Source: JANYCG01 sp031392945
Lineage (GTDB): Bacteria; Pseudomonadota; Gammaproteobacteria; Burkholderiales; Burkholderiaceae_C
NCBI GenBank assembly: GCA_031392945.1
Contig: JANMVT010000279.1
Coordinates: 1-22,417 of the forward strand
Length of the DNA stretch: 22,417 nt
Reading direction: 5' to 3'
Position numbers and translations under genes: made by a program. Positions within the stretch are counted from its first letter, which is position 1; the number at the start of each line of letters is the position of its first letter. The notes under the pieces were generated by a model that saw only the letters and a program-made list of their open reading frames with translations, made no database searches and had not been told where the DNA came from. Positions 7,354 through 14,082 of this stretch are shown one piece after another.

Positions 7354-7395
7354 TGCAAACCAACCTCCAGAGCATTCGGCGATCCAGCGTGCGCA

Positions 7396-8229
7396 TTACC
7401 GAATGCCTTTCCAGACCCCTCGTACCATTTCCTTCATCTGAATCGCCTCCAGCCAGCGGTCAGACAGTTCATACCCATCCGCCCCCGTCATCGCATATTC
7501 AGGTGGACCCAGTTCACACAGGAACGTGAGTGTCTCATCGGCGCCAGCCTTGGCTTTCCATTGCCTGAAGCCCCGTTCCCACCAGCCCATGAACAAGTCC
7601 ACCCAGTGTTTGTGCTGCGGAAAATTGAGCTGAAGCTGAATTTGTTCGCGGCTGGCCACGCGGCCATGGAAGCCCCAGCAGTTGTCAATGATGCGGTGCA
7701 TCAGGGCCTGGTCTTCGTCGCTTAACGGGAACCAGAATTCGCGGCCCACCACGTAGTGGGACAGGTCACCCGTCAGGCGCAAATTGGGGAAATGGTCGAG
7801 CAGGTGCAACGTGAAAAACAGGTCGGTCGTCATGCGGTTGCGATGTGTCTCGATCTGCATCGTCACGCCCGCATCTGCCGCCAGCCTGCGCCAGCCGTCG
7901 ATCAGCGGGAAGGATTGCTTCAAGGTGTAGGGCCGCACGTCGGGCTGCACGTTCAGGTGGTCAGCACCGAACTCCAACACGTGGTCGAGGATGGGCTTGA
8001 GGTCGTCCACCGTCTGCGGGTAGGACTGTGCCTGCCAGCTCATGTTGTGGGCGCGCAGAAAATCGGTGACGGGCTTGACGAAGGCGCGGTCGGCGAAGCG
8101 CACGCCCGCGCCGTCAAAACCGGCATCGCGGATCATGGCCAGTTTTTCGTCCAGCGACCACTCCAGCCCGTCCGGGCGGCGTCGCTCCATGGCCCAGAGC
8201 GACTGGTAAACGAGAAAGCGCTGCGACAT
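7396..8229 (-). CDS. Xylose-isomerase-like TIM barrel protein (sugar phosphate isomerase/epimerase family)
   Basis: A 277-residue cytoplasmic protein of the AP-endonuclease-2/xylose-isomerase-like barrel superfamily, whose members isomerise or epimerise sugars and related polyols. A full set of probable metal ligands occurs at barrel strand ends: E127 in QIETHRNR, D155 in LTGDLSHY, H188 in NCWGFHGR and E239 in LCELGPPEY. The length is typical. ATG 8229 is preferred over an in-frame TTG six bases earlier; neither has a strong ribosome-binding site, in line with translation coupled to the upstream gene, which ends 23 bases before. It is the last gene of the operon after the dioxygenase and binding protein. 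The association with a GH43 xylosidase and LacI regulator suggests a sugar-acid or pentose substrate, which is an inference only. Confidence 0.8.
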   Translation of the reverse strand: MSQRFLVYQSLWAMERRRPDGLEWSLDEKLAMIRDAGFDGAGVRFADRAFVKPVTDFLRAHNMSWQAQSYPQTVDDLKPILDHVLEFGADHLNVQPDVRPYTLKQSFPLIDGWRRLAADAGVTMQIETHRNRMTTDLFFTLHLLDHFPNLRLTGDLSHYVVGREFWFPLSDEDQALMHRIIDNCWGFHGRVASREQIQLQLNFPQHKHWVDLFMGWWERGFRQWKAKAGADETLTFLCELGPPEYAMTGADGYELSDRWLEAIQMKEMVRGVWKGIR

Positions 8230-8252
8230 CGGCAAAGACCGGTTTAAACGGT

Positions 8253-9263
8253 TCAGTCGGCCTGTGCGCCCGCTGCCTGCACCATGGCCTTGTATCTGCC
8301 CAATTGCAAAGCCACATAGGCGGGCGACTCGGCCACCCCCATGGGCATGGAATCAAACCCCAGCGTGGCCATCTTGTCGCGAATATCGGGCAGGGCCATG
8401 ATGCGCTGCACTTCCTTGTTCAGTGTCGCCACCACGGCGGGCGGCATGCTGGATGGGCCCGTCAGCGCGAACCAGCCCATCACTTCAAAGCCGGGGACAC
8501 CCGCTTCGGTCAGGGTAGGGGTCTCCCTGGTCGCATTGGAGCGCGTGGAGCCCGAGGTGGCCAGGATGCGCAGCTTGCCGCCCTTGGCAAAGGGCAGAAA
8601 GATGGCGGTGTTGTCAAACATGAAAGCCACCTGTCCGCCCAGCAGGTCCGTGCGGGCCGTATCGCTGCTCTTGTAGGGCACGTGCACGAGATTGGCCTTG
8701 GTCATTTGGCCCAGCAGGGCGCCCGCCAAATGGCTGGTGCTGCCGTTGCCGCTGGAGGCGTAGTCCAGTTTTTTCGTCTGGGCGTCATTCACCAGATCGG
8801 CCAAAGTCTTGTAGGGCGAATTGGCGGGCACGGCCAGGGCGTAATCGGTGTTGGCAAAAACCGCCACGTGGGTGAAATCCTTGATTGCATCGTAGCCGAC
8901 GTTTTTGATGACCCAGGGGTTGATGCCGTGTGTAGAACTGGTGGCCAGGATCAGCGTGTAGCCATCTGGCGCCGCCTTTTGCACCTCGCGCGTGCCTATG
9001 GCGCCACCCGCGCCGGGCTTGTTCTCAATGACCACGGTTTGCTTGAAGGTTTCAGACAGCTTCTGCCCCAGCATGCGCGCCAGTGTGTCCGAACCGCCTC
9101 CAGGGCCAAAAGCGACCACGATCTTGATGGGTCGATTGGGGTAGCTGTCGGCGTTTTGCGCAAAGGCCTGTGGGCTGAGTGAAAACGTCAACGAAGACAC
9201 CGACATGATGGTCAGCGCTATTGCGGCGAGGCGTTTCAAGAGGGGGTGTTTTGGAGTATTCAA
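8253..9263 (-). CDS. Tripartite tricarboxylate transporter (Bug/TctC) family solute-binding protein
   Basis: A 336-residue periplasmic binding protein of the Bug family, greatly expanded in Burkholderiales. A classical signal peptide is visible: basic KHPLLKR, a hydrophobic core, then a likely cleavage after SPQAFA. The mature protein shows YPNRPIKIVVAFGPGGGSDT and VVIENKPGAGG, then DGYTL and VHVPYKS, all hallmarks of the family. The start is TTG 9263: the first ATG lies 20 codons in and would cut the signal peptide. Only a weak GAGA precedes the TTG. Neither the TctA/TctB membrane subunits nor other transporter genes are nearby, as is common for these orphan proteins. Family ligands are mostly carboxylates; the context suggests a sugar acid or aromatic acid. 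Confidence 0.92.
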   Translation of the reverse strand: MNTPKHPLLKRLAAIALTIMSVSSLTFSLSPQAFAQNADSYPNRPIKIVVAFGPGGGSDTLARMLGQKLSETFKQTVVIENKPGAGGAIGTREVQKAAPDGYTLILATSSTHGINPWVIKNVGYDAIKDFTHVAVFANTDYALAVPANSPYKTLADLVNDAQTKKLDYASSGNGSTSHLAGALLGQMTKANLVHVPYKSSDTARTDLLGGQVAFMFDNTAIFLPFAKGGKLRILATSGSTRSNATRETPTLTEAGVPGFEVMGWFALTGPSSMPPAVVATLNKEVQRIMALPDIRDKMATLGFDSMPMGVAESPAYVALQLGRYKAMVQAAGAQAD

Positions 9264-9285
9264 TGGGTTGTCTCAAACAGGGGGA

Positions 9286-10188
9286 TCATGCGCTTGCCTT
9301 GGCCTTAACGTGAAGGTTCGTGCTTTCAACAAATCCGAAGTAGCGTTTGCCAGCCGTCTGATTCTCGTAGATTGAGCCCTGGTTCTTGGCCGGTGGCAGC
9401 GGCATGCGCACCGGGGTATCGCGAAATCGGGGCACGACAGACTCTTCGCCGTACAGCAGGCGGCTCTTGAAGTCGTCGTAATTGCCGGCGCCCATCAGCG
9501 GAAAGGCGTCGCCAGCGGCCACTTCGTACAAGAGCAGGCCGCGCGGTTTGTCGGAGGTGTTTTGTGCGGAGCCATGAATGGCCCGCACATGGTGGAAAGA
9601 GCATGACCCCGCCGCACCCTCGCACGGCACGGCCTTGGAAAAATCAACACCGCTGGCGTCCGGATCCATGGCGCCGCAGAAATAACCGTCAGCGCCATGG
9701 TGGTCAAAGGTGGGGCCTTTGTGGGTGCCGGGGATCACATACATGGCGCCATTTTCCACCGTGGTGTCGTCCAGCATCACACCGATGGCCAGGATGTCGT
9801 CATTGGTGTGCGGGTAAAACGCCCAGTCCTGATGCCATTCAACGGGTGATCCAAAACCGGGGGCCTTGAGATTGAGCTTGGAGCCATAGAGGCGGCCGCT
9901 GGGGCCGATCAGGTCACGCAGGCAGTCGGTCAGCGCTTTGGACCTGGCGAAGTCATAAAACACCGGGTTGGCGACGTGCGGCTTCTTGATGCGGCGCACG
10001 CGCGGGTCGTCAGCCGTGTGGCCAGGTTCAAGGTCGTACAGGTCGGTATGGGCGCTGACCTGGCGTGAGCCGTCAACCCAGTCGGCCAGGATGGCCTTCA
10101 TTCGCTTGCGGGTGAACTCATCCAGTAGGCCCGGGACGATGACGGCGCCTTCTTCCTTGTACTGTTCAATTTGCTGCTTGCTTAACAC
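9286..10188 (-). CDS. Phytanoyl-CoA dioxygenase (PhyH) family Fe(II)/2-oxoglutarate oxygenase
   Basis: A 300-residue non-haem iron oxygenase that should couple decarboxylation of 2-oxoglutarate to hydroxylation of a small molecule in the cytoplasm. The iron triad is visible: H119 and D121 in EWHQDWAFYPH, and H205 in AIHGSAQN. R216 in KPRGLLLYE is the probable 2-oxoglutarate anchor. DIL and the NGAMYVIPGTHKG block are typical of PhyH proteins. The start is GTG 10188, with AAAGGAAA about 9 bases upstream. It is first in a three-gene minus-strand operon, 22 bases ahead of the TctC-type gene. The operon is transcribed divergently from the LacI-type regulator, across an 18-bp operator. The substrate is unknown; it may tailor or cleave the compound imported by the neighbouring binding protein. 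Confidence 0.88.
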   Translation of the reverse strand: MLSKQQIEQYKEEGAVIVPGLLDEFTRKRMKAILADWVDGSRQVSAHTDLYDLEPGHTADDPRVRRIKKPHVANPVFYDFARSKALTDCLRDLIGPSGRLYGSKLNLKAPGFGSPVEWHQDWAFYPHTNDDILAIGVMLDDTTVENGAMYVIPGTHKGPTFDHHGADGYFCGAMDPDASGVDFSKAVPCEGAAGSCSFHHVRAIHGSAQNTSDKPRGLLLYEVAAGDAFPLMGAGNYDDFKSRLLYGEESVVPRFRDTPVRMPLPPAKNQGSIYENQTAGKRYFGFVESTNLHVKAKASA

Positions 10189-10268
10189 GGAGATTTCCTT
10201 TCAAGAATGGTGAAGTCAATTTACGGGTGCCCGCCAATCCGCATTGGTCTGAGTCGGTCTTGCATGAA

Positions 10269-10286
10269 TATGTTAGCGCTAACATA
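10269..10286. promoter_or_regulatory. LacI-family operator in a divergent promoter region
   Basis: TATGTTAGCGCTAACATA is a perfect 18-bp palindrome with the central CG and TGTTAGC-GCTAACA arms typical of LacI/GalR-family operators. It lies between GTG 10188 of the dioxygenase operon and ATG 10311 of the regulator. A possible regulator promoter, TTGCAT (10260-10265) and CATAAA (10283-10288) with 17-base spacing, brackets it, so binding would block the regulator's own transcription. Control of the dioxygenase operon from the same site is likely but not proven. Confidence 0.8.
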
Positions 10287-10310
10287 AATTTTACCCTAAA
10301 CTTGCAAACC

Positions 10311-11348
10311 ATGTCAACCAGCCCTCTTCACAAATTGATTCGCAACAACCGTTCGGCCGCAACAGGCAGCCGCATGGAAGACGTCGCCGCTCTGGCGGGC
10401 GTCTCGCTGATCACCGTGTCGCGGGTCATCAACACGCCCGACAAGGTCGCAAGCGCTACCCGTGAGCGGGTGCTGGCAGCGATCAGCAAGACGGGTTATG
10501 TCCCCAACCTGATGGCCGGCAGTCTGGCCACCAACCGCAGCCGCATCATCGGCGCCATCGTGCCAACCATCGACAACTCGATCTTTGCCGAAACCGTGCG
10601 AGGTTTGTCGGACACACTGGCCGCCGGGGGCTACCAGTTGCTGCTGGGCCAGAGCAACTACGACCTGTTGGCCGAAGAACAACTGGTCGCAGCATTTTTG
10701 GGGCGGCGCGTGGATGGCCTGGTGCTCACTGGTGGTGTGCATTCGCCTTTGACAAGGAAACGCCTGAAGCAGGGCGACCTGCCGGTGGTGGAAACCTGGG
10801 ACTTGCCAGCCAAACCATTTGACATGGTGGCCGGTTTTTCGAATTTTGAGGCGGGCAGGGTGGTTGGCAATTACCTCGCAGGCAAAGGCCGCTTGAAGCT
10901 GTGTTTTGCCGGTGGTCCGGACGAGCGTTCGTCCGCCCGGCTGGACGGCATGCGCGAAGCGATCAGGCGGGTGCGCGGCGCAGCGCTTGTGGTCGAGCGG
11001 CTGGCAGCAGGCGCTTCGTTTGAAGGCGGCCGGCAGGTGGTGGCATCGCTGCTGGCACGGGGCGAGTTGCCGCAGGCGATTTTTTTTGGCAATGATGCCC
11101 TGGCCGCAGGGGCCTTGATGGAATGCCAGCGCCGCAAAATCGCTGTGCCAGCGCAAATCGCCATCATCGGATTTGCCGATCTGGACATTGCCGCCGCCAT
11201 AGAACCTGCCTTGTCATCGGTGCGCATTCCCATGCGCCAGATGGGCGAGGAAGCCGCGCGGATGCTGCTCGGCCGCCTCAAAGGCGAACCGCTGGCGTCT
11301 TCGGTGAGGGACCTGGGTTTCCAGCTCATGCCGCGCGCGAGCGCCTGA
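10311..11348 (+). CDS. LacI-family transcriptional repressor
   Basis: A 345-residue regulator. The helix-turn-helix is at about residues 22-45 (MEDVAALAGVSLITVSRVIN), followed by the hinge helix region YVPNLMAGSLATNRS (63-77). The rest is a periplasmic-binding-protein-like effector domain with IGAIVPTIDNSIFAE, VDGLVLTGGVH, FFGNDALAAGAL and IAIIGFADLDIA in the usual order. An open frame reaches upstream to 10227 through the operator, but ATG 10311 gives the normal N-terminal extension for the family and lies 24 bases after the operator. It is expected to sense a sugar or derivative and release the operator at 10269. It is followed by the GH43 gene on the same strand, so both may form one transcript. 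Confidence 0.93.
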   Translation: MSTSPLHKLIRNNRSAATGSRMEDVAALAGVSLITVSRVINTPDKVASATRERVLAAISKTGYVPNLMAGSLATNRSRIIGAIVPTIDNSIFAETVRGLSDTLAAGGYQLLLGQSNYDLLAEEQLVAAFLGRRVDGLVLTGGVHSPLTRKRLKQGDLPVVETWDLPAKPFDMVAGFSNFEAGRVVGNYLAGKGRLKLCFAGGPDERSSARLDGMREAIRRVRGAALVVERLAAGASFEGGRQVVASLLARGELPQAIFFGNDALAAGALMECQRRKIAVPAQIAIIGFADLDIAAAIEPALSSVRIPMRQMGEEAARMLLGRLKGEPLASSVRDLGFQLMPRASA

Positions 11349-11364
11349 TCAGTTCCTGATGTTT

Positions 11365-11385
11365 AATTGGGGTCAAATTCCAATT
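11365..11385. repeat. Short inverted repeat between lacI-type and GH43 genes
   Basis: AATTGG (11365-11370) and CCAATT (11380-11385) form a perfect inverted repeat with a 9-base loop. It sits between the regulator stop and the preferred GH43 start. It could be a REP-like palindrome or an mRNA hairpin near the GH43 start. A single copy gives no way to decide. Confidence 0.4.
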
Positions 11386-11394
11386 GTCCAGACC

Positions 11395-13062
11395 ATGACC
11401 CTTGCAACAATCCAGAACCCCATCCTGCGCGGGTTCAACCCTGATCCGTCCATCATCCGCGTCGAGGATGATTACTACGTCGCCACGTCCAGCTTTGAGT
11501 GGTTTCCTGGCGTGCAAATTCACCATTCGCGCGATCTGGTGAATTGGCAATTGATCACCCGGCCGCTCAGGCGCCCGAGCCAGCTCAACATGCTGGGCGA
11601 CCCGGACTCATGCGGCGTCTGGGCGCCTTGCCTGTCCTATGACAAGGGCCTGTTTTACCTGATCTACACGGACGTGAAACGTTATGGGCGCACGTCGAGC
11701 GGTGGCGCGGCGGGCGGGGCCTCGTTGCGCGACTTTCACAACTACCTTGTCACCAGCGACCGCATTGACGGTGACTGGTCAGACCCGGTTTACCTGAACA
11801 GCAGCGGCTTTGACCCGTCGCTGTTTCATGACGATGACGGGCGCAAATACCTGGTCAATCAACTGTGGGACCACCGGCCTGGCAACAATCGTTTTGCCGG
11901 GATTGTGCTGCAGGAATATTCAGCCTCGGCTACGAGCCTGGTTGGTGTGCGGACGAACATTTTCAAGGGCACGGATTTGGGCTTGACGGAGGCGCCGCAC
12001 CTGTACAAACGAGGCGGTTTTTACCACCTGATCACCGCAGAAGGGGGCACTGGCTGGGGCCATGCCGTGACCATGGCGCGATCACGCAGTTTGGCGGGTC
12101 CGTATGAATTGCATCCCGATGGCCCGGTATTGACTGCGCGCCACCGACCAGACCTTGCACTGCAACGTGCCGGTCACGCAGACATGGTTGAAACCCGCGA
12201 CGGGCAAACCTACATGGTCTACCTGTGTGGGCGGCCCCTGCCAAATCGCGGTTGCTGCACCCTGGGCCGCGAAACCGCGATCCAGCCCATGGTGTGGGGC
12301 GCGGACAACTGGTTGCGCACCACGGACGGGCAGGGAACAAGCCAGTTGACCGTTGATGCGCCATCCTTGCCTGCTCACCCCTTTGTAGCAGCGCCGGTGC
12401 GTGAAGACTTCAACGCGCCTCAGCTTGCTATCGATTTTCAATGGCTGCGTTCTCCGTTTCCTGACGAACTTTTCAGTCTGACGGCCCGGCCTGGCCACCT
12501 GCGCCTCTTTGGGCGGGAAAGCATGGGCAGCGTGTTCCGCCAGGCCATGGTGGCGCGCAGGCAGCAGGCACATTGCTTCAGCGCATCAACGGTGGCCGAG
12601 TTTGAACCCGAACATTTCCAGCAGCAGGCAGGTTTGGTGTGTTACTACGGCGGTAGCAAGTTCCATTACTTCTACGTGTCGCACGATGAAGTGCTGGGCA
12701 AACACCTGAGGGTGATGTCGGCGCTGCCCAACCATGTGCAGTCAGATTCGTTCACTCCGCCGATTGCCATTGCTTCAGGCAGGGCCGTGCACCTGCGGGT
12801 TGAAGTGGATATGGAACGCCTGCGTTTTGGGTACCGGTTGGAAGGTGAGGGTGGAGGCGGGGGCGAGGCCTGGACATGGTTGCCCCAGCAGTTCGACGCC
12901 AGCATTCTGTCAGACGAAGCCAGTTTGCCCGGCGGCGCCAACTTCACCGGCGCCTTTGTGGGCATGGCCTGCCAGGATCTGGCGGGCACAGCAATGCCTG
13001 CGGACTTCGATTATTTTGAATACCGTGAGCGCGCTTTTCAGCCCGACCCATTCATTGGGTGA
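11395..13062 (+). CDS. xynB: Glycoside hydrolase family 43 beta-xylosidase / arabinofuranosidase
   Basis: A 555-residue cytoplasmic enzyme (no signal peptide) expected to release xylose or arabinose from short oligosaccharides by an inverting mechanism. The five-bladed propeller carries the three GH43 catalytic carboxylates: D17 in FNPDPSI (base), D140 in GFDPSLFHDDDG (pKa modulator) and E199 in LTEAPHL (acid). DYYVATSSFEWFPGVQIHHS and DSCGVWAP are diagnostic of the XynB-like branch. The C-terminal ~200 residues match the beta-sandwich (GH43 C2) domain of this branch. ATG 11395 gives the family N-terminus (MTLATIQNPILRGFNPDPS). ATG 11359 would add 12 residues that do not look like the family, and neither start has a strong ribosome-binding site. 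It lies just downstream of the LacI-type gene. Confidence 0.92.
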   Translation: MTLATIQNPILRGFNPDPSIIRVEDDYYVATSSFEWFPGVQIHHSRDLVNWQLITRPLRRPSQLNMLGDPDSCGVWAPCLSYDKGLFYLIYTDVKRYGRTSSGGAAGGASLRDFHNYLVTSDRIDGDWSDPVYLNSSGFDPSLFHDDDGRKYLVNQLWDHRPGNNRFAGIVLQEYSASATSLVGVRTNIFKGTDLGLTEAPHLYKRGGFYHLITAEGGTGWGHAVTMARSRSLAGPYELHPDGPVLTARHRPDLALQRAGHADMVETRDGQTYMVYLCGRPLPNRGCCTLGRETAIQPMVWGADNWLRTTDGQGTSQLTVDAPSLPAHPFVAAPVREDFNAPQLAIDFQWLRSPFPDELFSLTARPGHLRLFGRESMGSVFRQAMVARRQQAHCFSASTVAEFEPEHFQQQAGLVCYYGGSKFHYFYVSHDEVLGKHLRVMSALPNHVQSDSFTPPIAIASGRAVHLRVEVDMERLRFGYRLEGEGGGGGEAWTWLPQQFDASILSDEASLPGGANFTGAFVGMACQDLAGTAMPADFDYFEYRERAFQPDPFIG

Positions 13063-13086
13063 TACTTCAGGCACTTTAAGGCCACT

Positions 13087-13410
13087 GTGAAAAAAACATT
13101 CAGACTCAATATCGAAGGCAAGAATCGCGACCGCGTGCTGGAAGCGGCCAAACACGAGATTCGCAAATACGTCAAGCGCCAGCGCCGGGTGCCCCTGCCC
13201 GAGGGCGTGGATTTCTGGGACTTCGACTGCAAATTCGCGACGACCGAAGCCGATGCGGTGGTGGTGCATTTCGCCACCATCACCAGCCTGATTGATGCGG
13301 TCGACAAAGACGGGGGCGAAGGGTTCTACCTTGAACTGCTCGCCAAGGAAGGCCACCGGACGGCCAAACCGACGTCACCAGAAGACACTGACCAGGCAGA
13401 CCCTATTTGA
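13087..13410 (+). CDS. Small conserved protein, probably DUF6172 family
   Basis: A 107-residue protein with a basic N-terminal half (KNRDRVLEAAKHEIRKYVKRQRR) followed by LPEGVDFWDFDCKF and ending around LELLAKEGHRT. This matches my memory of the DUF6172 family, small proteins of unknown function. The start is GTG 13087, preceded by AAGG at 13078-13081. Its last codons overlap by 8 bases the end of the convergent gene on the minus strand. No function can be assigned; the positive charge might suggest nucleic acid contact, but that is speculation. Confidence 0.75.
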   Translation: MKKTFRLNIEGKNRDRVLEAAKHEIRKYVKRQRRVPLPEGVDFWDFDCKFATTEADAVVVHFATITSLIDAVDKDGGEGFYLELLAKEGHRTAKPTSPEDTDQADPI

Positions 13411-13990
13411 GCTTGCCCATGCCCACCCGGTATTCCTCCAGTTTTTTTTCATAATCGATGGCGTCACCGTAATTTAAAAAACGGTTGTAGTGCGAGTGCG
13501 TGCCGAGGATTTTGTGCGCGTGTTTGATCGGGCAAAAATACTCTTCGGTGCGGGCCAGGATTTCAGCCATGTAACTCATCAGGCCGTTGCCATATTCGCA
13601 ATAAGTGCAGTGGAATGCCTCGATGAAATTGAGGTAGCTGAGGTGACGCCGGTCAAACACAAAGTAGTCGCTGCGCCGCACCTTGGTGATGCCGTAAATC
13701 GGGAAGCAGACCCACTGGTAAAAGCTCACAAAAAAATCCATCATCACCATGGGAACCACCATGCCGTAGATGATGGGCCCGGTGATCAGGTTCTGCGGGC
13801 GATTGGTCACCAGCCAGCGGAAGAAATTGGTTTTGAGCTTGCGATGCGCTTCCCGCACGGAACGTTCAAACTCAACGCGTTTGCCCTTGATCTGGAAGAA
13901 CATCCGGCTCTCCTGGTCGTGTACGGCGGTGCGCAACTCGTCTTCCAGTGCCGCCATTTGCGCCAGTAACAAGGTGATTTTTTCATTCAT
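13403..13990 (-). CDS. Conserved hypothetical protein with membrane-associated segment and HCTYCEYGNG motif
   Basis: A 195-residue protein of unknown function. Residues 1-60 look helical and charged, possibly coiled-coil. A hydrophobic stretch (GPIIYGMVVPMVMMDFFVSF, then YQWVCFPIYGI) around 71-101 suggests one or two membrane passes or a hairpin. The C-terminal half holds HCTYCEYGNG and EYFCPIKHAHK, whose Cys and His residues could bind metal. It ends LEEYRVGMGKLK. ATG 13990 follows GAAGG at 7 bases. It seems to be an independent transcription unit, since a terminator separates it from iorB upstream. I recall similar proteins in betaproteobacteria annotated only as hypothetical. Confidence 0.75.
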   Translation of the reverse strand: MNEKITLLLAQMAALEDELRTAVHDQESRMFFQIKGKRVEFERSVREAHRKLKTNFFRWLVTNRPQNLITGPIIYGMVVPMVMMDFFVSFYQWVCFPIYGITKVRRSDYFVFDRRHLSYLNFIEAFHCTYCEYGNGLMSYMAEILARTEEYFCPIKHAHKILGTHSHYNRFLNYGDAIDYEKKLEEYRVGMGKLK

Positions 13991-14008
13991 GGGACGCCTT
14001 CAATTGAA

Positions 14009-14040
14009 AGGGCCTCGCCAGCGCGTGCCGACGAGGCCCT
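14009..14040 (-). terminator. Intrinsic terminator downstream of iorB
   Basis: AGGGCCTCG (14009-14017) and CGAGGCCCT (14032-14040) form a perfect 9-bp GC-rich stem with a 14-base loop. On the minus strand the stem is followed by TTTC. It lies 43 bases after the iorB stop and just upstream of the next minus-strand gene. The short T-run makes it a moderate rather than perfect intrinsic terminator. Confidence 0.65.
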
Positions 14041-14082
14041 GTGCGGGCCATTGTGCGCCAGACGGCCCGGCGCAAATCGAAT

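Larger units (their letters stand above)
6903..7395. other. Long intergenic region with two repeats and a toxin remnant
   Basis: No intact gene is present. In order it holds repeat copy C, the end of a MazF-like gene on the minus strand, a 6-bp inverted repeat (TGCGCC 7256-7261 with GGCGCA 7283-7288), and repeat copy D. The flanking genes converge, so no promoter is needed here. Confidence 0.6.
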
